A stretch of 8,446 nt of DNA from Alphaproteobacteria bacterium (lineage in GTDB: Bacteria; Pseudomonadota; Alphaproteobacteria; ATCC43930; CGMCC-115725), in contig JAFAHP010000211.1 of the NCBI GenBank assembly GCA_019237175.1, forward strand, positions 1-8,446, written 5' to 3'. Both the position numbers and the translations under genes were made by a program. Each line of letters opens with the position of its first letter. Within the stretch, counting starts at the first letter, position 1. This document shows positions 1-6,911 of this stretch, piece by piece. The notes under the pieces were generated by a model. That model had not been told where the DNA came from. It was given only the letters and a program-made list of their open reading frames with translations, and made no database searches.

Positions 1-21
1 ATAAAGCACCCTGATTGCGCA

Positions 22-51
22 AGCATGACGAGCGCTTCGCCGATTTGTCAA
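22..51 (-). promoter_or_regulatory. Possible leftward sigma70-type promoter
   Basis: Read on the minus strand, a perfect TTGACA (46-51) is followed after 18 nt by CATGCT (22-27), a 3-of-6 match to TATAAT. It would drive a gene beyond the left edge. The -35 is perfect but the -10 is weak and no downstream gene is visible, so this is a candidate only. Confidence 0.3.
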
Positions 52-432
52 GGCAACCCCAGGCCGTTGTGGCAGGGTCACCGGAGCCGTCTGGGCCCTC
101 GCAACGATAGGCGATCCCATCGGCGAAATCACCACCGCAGCGCGCAAAATTGATTGATCGCAGCCTTGCTGGAAGAGCCCTTCTGCACATCAACTAAAAA
201 TGTCCGATCGGGCAGCTCGCGCGCTATTCCATCGAGGATATCGGCCCACCGGCCACGGAGCCGGCTCGCGGGAGAAACTCTGGCCGGTGCGCGTGGCTGA
301 CGTGTATCCGGCGTGGCGGCGGGATGGTCAACGGTCGGTACCACCGTTTATCGGCGGAACCTCACGATCGGCAGACCCACAGAGCAGGGCCAAATGCCCA
401 CCTACGCGCGCAGACCCGCTGCTCAGCGCGCC

Positions 433-449
433 GCCCCGGCCGCCGGGGC
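433..449 (-). terminator. GC-only hairpin downstream of the aldolase-dehydrogenase gene
   Basis: The arms GCCCCGG (433-439) and CCGGGGC (443-449) are a perfect 7-bp inverted repeat with a 3-nt loop, 27 nt beyond the stop codon of the minus-strand gene. There is no T-tract after it on the minus strand, so it is not a classical intrinsic terminator. It may instead protect the transcript end or be chance in GC-rich DNA. Confidence 0.22.
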
Positions 450-475
450 CCCACGGCCAATGCCTGACGCCAAGC

Positions 476-2539
476 TCAGCGCGGCGCCGCGGCGAGATTG
501 CCGCCGTCGACCGTTAGAAACGAGCTGCTGGTGTTGCGGGCCAGCGCCAGATGCAGGAAAGCCTGCGCCACATCGTCGGCGGTGACCTCACGGCCGAGCA
601 GGTTGCGCGACATGTAGGCTGCCTCGCTCATGCTGTAGGCGGCGGCTCGGCTCTTAATGTACTCCGACGTCATGATCCCGCTGCGGATGCCGTCGGCGTT
701 TACGGCGTTGGAGCGAATACCGTCGGCGCCGTATTCGAGCGCATATTGCTTCATCAAAAATAAGGTGGCCGCCTTGGGGAGCCCATAGGGCCCAGCATTG
801 GGGCCCTGGCTAATCGCTTGTCGCGACACGTTGAACAACAGGCAGCCGCCGGTCCCCTGCGCCAGCATGATCCTGACCGCGTTTTGCGCGACGGTCTGAT
901 GCGCGAAGAAATTGAGCTCGAAACTTTTGCGCAGCACGGCGTCTTCGACCTCGCCGATCCGACCCTGCCATGCCGCCCCGGCATTCGAGACAACGATATC
1001 CACACCGCCGAAGTGTGCGGCGACCCCGTCAAAAGAGGCGCGCACCGAGGCGGGGTCGGTCACATCGCAGGCAAGACCGAGAGCGGTCGGCGCGAGCTTT
1101 TTCGCCGCCGCCGCGGCGGCATCACCGTCGATGTCGAGCACCGCCAGTTCGGCGCCGGCCCGGGCCATAGCCGCGGCGGTTGCGCAGCCGATCGTGCCGG
1201 CGCCTCCGGTCACGACGGCGACCTGGCCGCCAAGCGGCTTTTGGGCCTCCTGGCCGAGCTTTGCCTGCTCGAGCGACCAGTATTCGATATCGAACATGTC
1301 GGCCTCGCCGACCGGCGCAAAACGACCGACGGCTTCGGCGTCGGTCACCGTCTCCACCGTCGATTCGGCAATATCGGCGGCGATGCGCGCGTCACGGGCA
1401 TTGGGCCCAAGCCCGAACAGTCCCAGCCCCGGTACCAGGATCACGCGCGGCATCGGGTCGAGCTCGCGCTTAGGCACCGCCTGACGCGCATTGTGGCGCG
1501 CGAAATAGGCGTGGTAGTCGGCGACAAATTGTTCGACCGCGGCGTTCACGGCGGTCTTGAAATCATTGAGGCGTCCGGCTTGCGGCGGCGGCACAATGAG
1601 CGGGTAATTCTTGGTGCGCAAGGTGTGGTCGGGGGTGGCGACACCCGCCTGGCTGTAGCGCGTAAGTTCGGCGCCGCCGATGTAATCGAGGACCAAGGGG
1701 CTCGTGCGGAATTCGAGAATGAAGCGTTTGTAGGCGCCCTTTTCGACTGGCGAGGGGATGGCGCAGGCGCCGCGCAGGATCGGCGCTATCTCGGCAACAG
1801 AGGCGACCGCCCGCGGCAGGCTGGCCGCAGGAAAGACAATCGTGTTGCGACGGCGTTCCAACCGTTCCTCGGCCAATGTGACCGCCTCGATCATGCGTTC
1901 ATAGGCCTCGCGCGCGGTATCGCCAAAAGTGAAGATGCCGTGTTTTAAGAGCACCAGTCCCACCACACTGGGATCGGCCTCGAACACTTCGACGGCTTTT
2001 TTGGCAAGCTGAAAACCGGGCATTATGTAAGGCACGAGGCCGAGCCGGCCTTCGTAAAGATCGGCGCAGCGTTCTCTTGCGTCAGGCTGATCGGCGATGC
2101 TCAAGACCGCCGTCGAATGGGTATGGTCGACGAATTTATGCGGCAGGAAGGCGTGCAGCAGGGTCTCGACCGACGGGTTGGGTGCCGAGGGATCGATCAG
2201 ATTGGCGCGCTGTACCCGCACCATTTCCTCGTCCGACAACGTCTCCTTGGCGCGTAATTTGCGCAGCGGCCGCAAGCGCACGGCGGGGAGCCCGGCGGGT
2301 TCGATCGCCGCCATGTCCCAGCCGCTACCCTTGACGCAGAGAACCTCGGCATCCTCGTCGAGGAGATCCTTGACCACGGTCTTGACGGAGGTGTTGCCGC
2401 CGCCGTGCAGAACCAGCTTGGGGTCGCCCCCCAACAGGCGCGAGGTATAGACGCGAAGCGCAACATCCCGGTCAACTCTCCGGGCGGCATAATGACCGAC
2501 CAACCGCTCTGCCTCAGCAGCGGACCATTGGCTTTGCAT
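476..2539 (-). CDS. Bifunctional class II aldolase / short-chain dehydrogenase
   Basis: A 687-residue fusion of two enzymes of sugar or sugar-acid catabolism, probably cytoplasmic. The N-terminal class II aldolase/adducin domain (about 10-230) shows HGGGNTS (45-51), the metal-binding pair His139-x-His141 (VDHTHS) and a third ligand, His200 (LLKHGIF). The C-terminal short-chain dehydrogenase (about 437-682) has the nucleotide-binding TGGAGTIG (444-451), Asp469 at the end of strand 2 (suggesting NAD+ over NADP+), SNAG (518-521) and the catalytic set Asn543, Ser572, Tyr585, Lys589. Both active sites look intact. The ATG at 2539 was chosen over one 19 codons upstream because GAGAGG lies 6 nt before it and the family begins near here. 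The architecture recalls the RhaD-type rhamnulose-1-phosphate aldolase/dehydrogenase fusions of rhizobia, but the substrate cannot be fixed: no transporter, kinase or isomerase gene is adjacent. Confidence 0.93.
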   Translation of the reverse strand: MQSQWSAAEAERLVGHYAARRVDRDVALRVYTSRLLGGDPKLVLHGGGNTSVKTVVKDLLDEDAEVLCVKGSGWDMAAIEPAGLPAVRLRPLRKLRAKETLSDEEMVRVQRANLIDPSAPNPSVETLLHAFLPHKFVDHTHSTAVLSIADQPDARERCADLYEGRLGLVPYIMPGFQLAKKAVEVFEADPSVVGLVLLKHGIFTFGDTAREAYERMIEAVTLAEERLERRRNTIVFPAASLPRAVASVAEIAPILRGACAIPSPVEKGAYKRFILEFRTSPLVLDYIGGAELTRYSQAGVATPDHTLRTKNYPLIVPPPQAGRLNDFKTAVNAAVEQFVADYHAYFARHNARQAVPKRELDPMPRVILVPGLGLFGLGPNARDARIAADIAESTVETVTDAEAVGRFAPVGEADMFDIEYWSLEQAKLGQEAQKPLGGQVAVVTGGAGTIGCATAAAMARAGAELAVLDIDGDAAAAAAKKLAPTALGLACDVTDPASVRASFDGVAAHFGGVDIVVSNAGAAWQGRIGEVEDAVLRKSFELNFFAHQTVAQNAVRIMLAQGTGGCLLFNVSRQAISQGPNAGPYGLPKAATLFLMKQYALEYGADGIRSNAVNADGIRSGIMTSEYIKSRAAAYSMSEAAYMSRNLLGREVTADDVAQAFLHLALARNTSSSFLTVDGGNLAAAPR

Positions 2540-3275
2540 CGACGACCTCTCGTTCAGCGCTCCTGCATCAATGCATCGCCTCTTCGGCGGACACAAGCGG
2601 CCAGTCGGCCTCGGGTGCCGCGCGATAAGGCTTTATGGCACCGCGCCAAGACATGACCGAAATGCGATCGAGCGGGGCCCGAGCACTGCGATACGGTTAT
2701 TCCGTCGGTCCAGTAGCGGCAATGCAGCCAGACGCAGCCAGGCACAGCAGCCGCGACGCAAAGTGGCGCATTCCCGGAAAAGCGAGCGCGCCGCCAGCTT
2801 GGTGTATTTTCAATCCTTAGTAGAAGATTATCGCTCGTCCATATCACGTCAGCCAATCGGCAATATTTAATGAGCTTGAACCATTGTCGTCCATTTTATC
2901 GCCGTTCCCAAGCGTCGATATCGTCCTGATTCCTAGAATTGGCTGCACAATAGTCAATTACCCGTCATATGGTCGTCCAGAACTAGAATAGAGTGTCGCC
3001 ATTCTCCACAATTATTCGTAGAAGTTCTTAACGATAAAGATGGTAAATGGATGAATTTTGTTTGACATCTGAGATATTGCTGTTAACGTTGCTTCTATCT
3101 TTCGTTGTGCCGTGTTGACCAGTTCTCTCCGGAACGTGAACGAGGCCGCGATGATCCAGAAATTCGCGGAATAGTGGAAATGGATATCGGACCAAGCTGC
3201 CTGCCCGCAGCGGAGCCGAACCGCCACCATAGCAATAGTCTGGCAAACACGGAGACTTGATCGAGGGAGTATCCG
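2540..3275. other. Long intergenic region, GC-rich to AT-rich transition
   Basis: No gene is supported in these 736 bases. The left part is GC-rich and should hold the leader and promoter of the leftward aldolase-dehydrogenase gene. From about 2800 the DNA becomes clearly AT-rich; bases 3001-3060 contain only 18 G or C. Open frames of about 100 codons on both strands near 2554-2870 lack motifs and a ribosome binding site. Just before the next gene there are two tiny frames: a 7-codon one at 3151-3174 preceded by GAGG (3142-3145), and a 26-codon one at 3180-3260. Neither is called as a gene. Confidence 0.6.
3062..3089 (+). promoter_or_regulatory. Candidate promoter for the GNAT-like gene
   Basis: A perfect TTGACA (3062-3067) is followed after 16 nt by TAACGT (3084-3089), a 3-of-6 match to TATAAT, inside the AT-rich stretch and about 185 nt upstream of the start codon. 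The -35 box and the base composition favour a promoter; the poor -10 and long leader leave doubt. Confidence 0.28.
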
Positions 3276-4130
3276 ATGCCGCCGATTTATCCGAATATCG
3301 TCCCGCAGAATAATCTTCGCCTCCCCGATGCCCTGACAATCAAGTACGGCCCGGCCGTATTGCTGTCGCGCTTTGTCCTGGAGGGTGATAAAGCGGCACG
3401 AGAACAGGGCATCTTCCTGCGCTTGCGCCATGATTTTGCTGAACTGCAATATATCAATAAACAACAGGTGGCTAAAAGCACCTGGTTCCCGTTGGTTAAA
3501 ATGTATAACCCGGAATATACTGAGCTTACCCCCGAAAATTCTTACTGGATTTCCGGAGAAGACAAGCACGGTGAAATCGTATTGACGCAGGCTGGCCGCG
3601 TCCATTACTGGCCAGATACCACACTGGAGCAAGAAGCGCGGCTGATGTTATACGGCGGGCGTGATGAAGGTCAAGAATGCGTGGTTACCACCCCTGCGGC
3701 TCGGTTTATTTCGGGGGTCGTGCTGTGCGCCGGAGCGCACTGGATCCGCCCCGAGCTGCGAGGAATGCAGTTGTCGCACCTGCTGGCGCGGCTCGGCCGC
3801 TGTTATGCTCTCTCGCGTTGGCCGATCGATTGGTGCATTGCTATCGTCGCCCCGGTGCTGGTCGAGAAAGGTGTCGCCACAGGCTACGGATACAGGCATG
3901 CGAGCCGCAGCATCGTGTTCCCCGGCGCGCCATCGGGAGCAGTCGAGAACGTGCTGGCATACATCTCCGCATTTGAGGCTTATGCGGACTTGGCGGAATA
4001 TTTGAGAGGCGCGCTGTCCAAATCGGCCGCCGAGGCGTCGCCGGTTCCCGTATCAGTCAGCCCGCGCGACGACAAAGTTACTAATATTTCGTCCGAGGGC
4101 GTTTTCCACGGCAGCAGCAGTCTTTCGTAG
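3276..4130 (+). CDS. GNAT-like acyltransferase-fold protein, function unknown
   Basis: A 284-residue soluble protein. GAGGGAG (3263-3269) lies 6 nt before the ATG, which fixes the start. I could not name the protein. The stretch RPELRGMQLSHLL (158-170) resembles the acetyl-CoA-binding loop and helix of GNAT acyltransferases. The segment before it (YWISGEDKHGE, 90-100, then IVLTQAGRVHYW, 101-112) looks like the central GNAT strands. Similar alphaproteobacterial proteins are usually left as hypothetical, and their substrate and partners are unknown. There is no signal peptide or membrane helix. Residues 235-284 are Ser/Pro-rich, look unstructured, and are encoded opposite the 3' end of the convergent PAS-type gene, so this tail may be a recent extension. 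The tail is the doubtful part; the gene itself is convincing. An autoinducer-synthase-like role is conceivable but not supported. Confidence 0.78.
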   Translation: MPPIYPNIVPQNNLRLPDALTIKYGPAVLLSRFVLEGDKAAREQGIFLRLRHDFAELQYINKQQVAKSTWFPLVKMYNPEYTELTPENSYWISGEDKHGEIVLTQAGRVHYWPDTTLEQEARLMLYGGRDEGQECVVTTPAARFISGVVLCAGAHWIRPELRGMQLSHLLARLGRCYALSRWPIDWCIAIVAPVLVEKGVATGYGYRHASRSIVFPGAPSGAVENVLAYISAFEAYADLAEYLRGALSKSAAEASPVPVSVSPRDDKVTNISSEGVFHGSSSLS

Positions 4131-4897
4131 CGTGTCGTATAGGTGCTTGGTGGCCGTTGAATTTTTGCAGTTACGAAATCGTAGCGCGGCTGGCCGGATC
4201 GGGCGACGTCCCGGTAAAACTGGGAAACCCAGCCACCGTATTCTTTATCGGGCTGATTTTCCATTTTCTGCCCAATAGCATGCATGTGATACTCGGGATC
4301 GAGCCAATTGGCGTGACCGTCGCCGATAAACCGGAATATCGGATCACCGTCAGGAAGCGTAACTCCGGCAATGATCAGTCGCGACAGTAGTTCGTGCTTT
4401 ATCGCAAAGGAGATAAGGCTCGGATCGAAGTGGCCAAACGACATCCTCCATTTGTGGGCCAATAAATGCAATGGACCGTCGCCGGTATCATATAATTTGG
4501 AAAAATCTTGCGGTTCGACAAAAAACCGCTCCTTGGCGGGGGAGGCAAATTTCGGCGCGCACAATTGCGACAATCGCGTCACTGCGAGATCGGCCGAGGA
4601 CAGAATCTCCGATTGCCAGGCGGTGTCGAAGTACTTGACGCGAAACAGCCCGACTTTCGACAGCAACAGCTGCTGCTGCGCCGCCAGCAGCGCCGGGAGT
4701 TCCACTGTGTAAGGATGCAGTTCGATCTCGATCAGAGACTGCTCGTGGATCTGAAATTTAATAAATCCGAGATTTTTGACGGCAAATTGCGAGGCATCGT
4801 AATCAGGATGCGCGTCGCCCAGGGCCTCGAAAAATTCGGCACTGTCGTCGACCATCCATCGCCCGTCCGGGCTGATCAGCATGCTAAGATGTTTCAC
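3980..4897 (-). CDS. PAS_5-like domain protein, function unknown
   Basis: A 305-residue protein using a GTG start. The C-terminal part resembles the PAS_5-type sensor domain of alphaproteobacteria: FRFIGDGHANWLDPEY, a Gln-Pro-Asp-x-Glu-Tyr-Gly stretch, SGQPRYDFV and the closing RYERLLLPW (about 256-264) with LVTLSS (272-277). The N-terminal part (DPDYDA-like HPDYDAS, then VKNLGFIKFQI) fits a conserved partner region found with this domain. No kinase, GGDEF or DNA-binding output domain is present, so any signalling would need a partner. An in-frame ATG at 5032 gives a 350-residue version but has no ribosome binding site; GAGG lies 6 nt before the GTG at 4897, and an ATG follows at 4882. Its last 49 codons or so, including the conserved RYERLLLP region, lie opposite the tail of the convergent GNAT-like gene. 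Confidence 0.8.
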   Translation of the reverse strand: MKHLSMLISPDGRWMVDDSAEFFEALGDAHPDYDASQFAVKNLGFIKFQIHEQSLIEIELHPYTVELPALLAAQQQLLLSKVGLFRVKYFDTAWQSEILSSADLAVTRLSQLCAPKFASPAKERFFVEPQDFSKLYDTGDGPLHLLAHKWRMSFGHFDPSLISFAIKHELLSRLIIAGVTLPDGDPIFRFIGDGHANWLDPEYHMHAIGQKMENQPDKEYGGWVSQFYRDVARSGQPRYDFVTAKIQRPPSTYTTRYERLLLPWKTPSDEILVTLSSRGLTDTGTGDASAADLDSAPLKYSAKSA

Positions 4898-4903
4898 CGG
4901 ATA

Positions 4904-4907
4904 CCTC
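4904..4907 (-). promoter_or_regulatory. Ribosome binding site fixing a GTG start
   Basis: On the minus strand GAGG sits 6 nt upstream of GTG (4897-4895). The longer reading from ATG 5032 is preceded by AT-rich sequence without a Shine-Dalgarno match. This decides the start of the PAS_5-like gene and removes 45 residues from the longest frame. Confidence 0.6.
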
Positions 4908-5120
4908 GACGATAAATGCGGGCCTTCGGACGCCAATTCGCCGATGCTACCCGAGAAATGGTAAACCAAATACCAACAAAACCGGTCCGAGATCGGCGAA
5001 GCGACGCAAAGCAACGATCCTTTTCTGGCCATATTTTAACAAACTGCCACTGCCGCGCCGCCATCGCTCAGTCGCCCGAAACGTCTGCATCTGCCTTCAC
5101 ATAATAACCAAAACTTCAAC

Positions 5121-5150
5121 TTGTTAGCTTCATCCCTTGTCATTTATAGT
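5121..5150 (+). promoter_or_regulatory. Sigma70-like promoter of the membrane-protein pair
   Basis: TTGTTA (5121-5126, 4 of 6) and TATAGT (5145-5150, 5 of 6) are separated by 18 nt in an AT-rich stretch between divergent genes. Transcription would start near 5157, giving a leader of about 53 nt to the ATG at 5210. It would also place the alternative ATG at 5153 upstream of the transcript. Confidence 0.45.
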
Positions 5151-5166
5151 TAATGCAATTTGGGGC

Positions 5167-5189
5167 CGCGGAGCGGCGTAGCCGCCGCG
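5167..5189 (+). promoter_or_regulatory. GC-rich leader hairpin before the membrane-protein pair
   Basis: CGCGG (5167-5171) and CGGC (5174-5177) pair with GCCGCCGCG (5181-5189), leaving a 2-nt bulge and a GTA loop. It lies in the predicted leader, ending 10 nt before the AGGGAG ribosome binding site (5200-5205). It could affect ribosome access or transcript stability; no T-tract follows, so it is not a terminator. Confidence 0.35.
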
Positions 5190-5209
5190 TAAAAGCGATA
5201 GGGAGCGGC

Positions 5210-5518
5210 ATGTCGGTATTGCGGGCGCTAATACAAGTTGAGGTTTGGCTGTTCCTTGGAGCAGTCAGCCTAATTGTCCTGCACCGCCTGGTGTCCGGCG
5301 GCATCAATATCGGCCAGGCGCAGTTGAACCGCGCACAACTGCTACTCTCGGTAATCGCCGTGGCCGCTTATTACCTGGCGATGGTTATTAGCCGTCGAGA
5401 GCTGCCGTCGGTGCCCGGCGCGGTCATCGCCGCACTCGGCAGCAGCAACGTGATCCATCTTGCCAGTACACTCGCACAGCGCTGGCCGGCAACTATCGGC
5501 TCTTGGAAAAGTCCATGA
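5210..5518 (+). CDS. Small two-helix membrane protein, first of a pair
   Basis: A 102-residue inner-membrane protein of unknown function. One hydrophobic segment lies at about 10-28 and a second at about 44-60, followed by an amphipathic stretch (69-88). Landmarks are GGI (30-32), R41-A-Q43 at the start of helix 2, ELPSV (64-68) and ALGSSN (75-80). These same landmarks recur, in the same order, in the next gene product, so the two look like diverged copies. The ATG at 5210 was chosen because AGGGAG (5200-5205) lies just upstream; an in-frame ATG at 5153 would add 19 mostly basic residues but falls before the predicted transcription start. The stop codon is 10 nt before the next start, so the two genes form an operon. 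I recall R-x-Q...LP-x-V proteins annotated only as hypothetical in other bacteria. Confidence 0.72.
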   Translation: MSVLRALIQVEVWLFLGAVSLIVLHRLVSGGINIGQAQLNRAQLLLSVIAVAAYYLAMVISRRELPSVPGAVIAALGSSNVIHLASTLAQRWPATIGSWKSP

Positions 5519-5528
5519 GGGAAACGTA

Positions 5529-5990
5529 ATGCACAATCTTGCACTCGCCATCGGCATTGTCGGCATTATTATCGTTGGCGCGATCGCGGCGGCGGTGGTG
5601 CGCGATCTTTGGAATGGAAAGATAGATCTTACCAAATTACTTAGCGGGGATGACGCCGCCAGCCTGTCGCGTTTTCAATTCTTGATATTCACGTTTATCA
5701 TCGGGCTCAGCTATCTGTATGTTGCAGTCGACAAAGAAACATTGCCGGATGTCGCAAATGCCTGGGCTCTGCTGGGGATCAGCGGCGGCAGTTACGTGCT
5801 GGGCAAAGGAATCCAAATGAGCGCCGACACCGCACAGAAGGCTCAAGATCACACGACCCGGCAAGCCGAAGCGGCTGCTCAGCAGGCGCAAGCCGTTGCC
5901 GAGCAGGCACGGTTGGCCGCCCAGCGGCTCCCGCCGCCGCAACCGACGGCGGCTCCGCCTCCCGCGCCGTCGGGGCAGACGCAGTCATAA
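5529..5990 (+). CDS. Membrane protein with Ala/Gln coiled region and Pro-rich tail
   Basis: A 153-residue protein, second of the membrane pair. Hydrophobic segments lie at about 4-24 and 51-67. They are joined by WNGKIDLTKLL (28-38) and followed by LPDV (72-75) and LLGISGGSYVLGKG (81-94). Residues 98-133 are Ala/Gln-rich and probably a long helix or coiled coil; 134-153 are proline-rich and likely disordered. The core aligns with the preceding protein: G30-x-I32 at identical positions, then, after a 7-residue insertion, R48-x-Q50, Y62-L63 and L72-P73-x-V75. The ATG at 5529 has GAGGGA (5517-5522) 6 nt upstream; that site overlaps the stop codon of the first gene, indicating translational coupling. 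An ATG at 5460 in the same frame lies inside the upstream gene and is rejected. The function is unknown; a scaffold or membrane anchor is possible. Confidence 0.78.
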   Translation: MHNLALAIGIVGIIIVGAIAAAVVRDLWNGKIDLTKLLSGDDAASLSRFQFLIFTFIIGLSYLYVAVDKETLPDVANAWALLGISGGSYVLGKGIQMSADTAQKAQDHTTRQAEAAAQQAQAVAEQARLAAQRLPPPQPTAAPPPAPSGQTQS

Positions 5991-6256
5991 TTTTGATAGG
6001 CGGCGCGAACCCGGAACTTGGTCTCATCCGCTGCCATCTTTGATCGCACGGCCGGGCAGGGGCCGCGTCTCGGGCATTGCCCAGGGACCACGGCGCAGGC
6101 GGGAAGGCCGCCGAGATAGGGTGCGGCGAGTGGGGCAATCACCTGCGCGCGTGCGGCGCGCCTTCCAATATCGTCAAATATCAAACCACAGTGCCGATGC
6201 AACGCAATTTCTTGCCCAGCCTCTCGGCGCTCAACCTCACCCATAGGATGCGTGTG
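5991..6256. other. Intergenic region between converging genes, no gene seen
   Basis: This 266-base gap separates the end of the membrane-protein operon from the end of the leftward YqgE-type gene. Open frames on both strands run through it but overlap real genes, show no motif and have no ribosome binding site. No intrinsic terminator with a T-tract was found for either converging transcript. Confidence 0.5.
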
Positions 6257-6814
6257 CTAGGCGTGGCCGGCATCGCTCGACAACAACGACAGGTCGATAC
6301 CGAGTTTGCCGAGTGCCCGCTGCCATTTGCCGTCGTGGTCGGCATCGAAGACAATGGTCTCGTCCGCGGCGACCGACAGCCAGCCATTAGCCTGGATTTC
6401 GGCGTCGAGCTGGCCGGGTGCCCAGCCCGCGTAACCGAGCGCAAACAGGCTATGGCGCGGTCCCTCCCCTTTGCCGATCGCCCGCATGATATCGAGCGTG
6501 GCCGTGATCGCGATGTTGCCGGTGACCGGTAATGTCGCCTCTTCGCGATAATCGGCAGTGTGCAAAACAAAGCCGCGCCCCGGTTCGACCGGACCGCCGA
6601 AATGCACCGGACGCTTTTTGGCAGAAGCGCGGGACTCAATCTCCAGTTGCGAGAACAGATCAGCCAAGGTCAGCGCCCCCAAAACCTTGTTGATCACGAG
6701 GCCCATCGCCCCGGCGTCGCCGCTGTGCGTGCATAAATAGATGACCGACCTGGCAAAGCGCGGATCGCCCATTTGCGGCATCGCCACCAGCAGTTGGCCA
6801 GCGAGCGACGTCAC
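6257..6814 (-). CDS. YqgE/AlgH (UPF0301) family protein
   Basis: A 185-residue cytoplasmic protein of the UPF0301/DUF179 family, matching the length of E. coli YqgE (about 187). The family hallmarks are present in order: GQLLVAMPQMGDPRFARSV near the N-terminus, AMGLVINK, HFGGPVEPGRGFVLHT, ALGYAGWAPGQLDAEI and NGWL, ending in AGHA. The molecular role of the family is unsettled; AlgH was linked to alginate regulation in Pseudomonas, but this does not define a function here. The open frame extends far upstream (to 7183), but that part is antisense to the peroxiredoxin gene. GGAGG (6820-6824) lies 5 nt before GTG at 6814, exactly where the family begins, so this start is preferred over ATG codons at 6877 and 6886, which lack a good site. 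The gene is divergent from the peroxiredoxin gene. Confidence 0.93.
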   Translation of the reverse strand: MTSLAGQLLVAMPQMGDPRFARSVIYLCTHSGDAGAMGLVINKVLGALTLADLFSQLEIESRASAKKRPVHFGGPVEPGRGFVLHTADYREEATLPVTGNIAITATLDIMRAIGKGEGPRHSLFALGYAGWAPGQLDAEIQANGWLSVAADETIVFDADHDGKWQRALGKLGIDLSLLSSDAGHA

Positions 6815-6819
6815 GACCG

Positions 6820-6824
6820 CCTCC
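6820..6824 (-). promoter_or_regulatory. Ribosome binding site fixing the YqgE GTG start
   Basis: GGAGG on the minus strand is 5 nt before GTG (6814-6812). Translation from there begins directly at the conserved TSLAGQLLVAMP segment, agreeing with the family's usual start, whereas the upstream ATG codons would add about 21-24 residues with no similarity to it. Confidence 0.6.
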
Positions 6825-6911
6825 AATGCGTCATGTCGGTCATTTGCCCACTCCTCGTTCGATCCGTAACCTATCATGTCGATCATAAGGTTTTCGTTGC
6901 CGCGAGCGCAC

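Larger units (their letters stand above)
1..475. other. Non-coding left flank, no supported gene
   Basis: I see no gene here. The short open frames on both strands (the longest about 105 codons) have no recognisable motifs, no good ribosome binding site and skewed Arg/Pro-rich composition typical of frames read through GC-rich DNA. No tRNA or other structured RNA was recognised. The stretch probably holds the 3' flank of the fused aldolase-dehydrogenase gene and, near position 50, a promoter for a leftward gene lying outside the window. Confidence 0.55.

Noticed and set aside
1..120. Possible N-terminal part of a leftward gene starting at ATG 120
   Set aside because: The 40 visible codons show no family likeness and no ribosome binding site, and they contain the promoter-like TTGACA; a start beyond the edge is more likely.
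818..1948. 376-codon open frame on the plus strand
   Set aside because: It lies entirely opposite the aldolase-dehydrogenase gene, is rich in Arg/Gly, shows no family motif and is explained as a shadow frame of GC-rich coding DNA.
2554..2870. Open frames of about 100 codons on both strands in the intergenic region
   Set aside because: No motif, no Shine-Dalgarno sequence, and unusual residue composition. They overlap each other, and neither can be preferred as a gene.
3012..3632. 206-codon open frame on the minus strand
   Set aside because: It runs opposite the start of the GNAT-like gene, has no ribosome binding site or recognisable motif, and conflicts with a well-supported start on the other strand.
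3276..4130. Acyl-homoserine-lactone synthase (LuxI-type)
   Set aside because: The GNAT-like segment is suggestive, but no LuxI hallmark residues, LuxR partner or lux-box-like palindrome was found.
5879..6244. 121-codon minus-strand frame between the membrane operon and the YqgE-type gene
   Set aside because: It overlaps the end of the membrane protein gene antisense, its residue composition fits a shadow frame, and no motif or ribosome binding site was seen.
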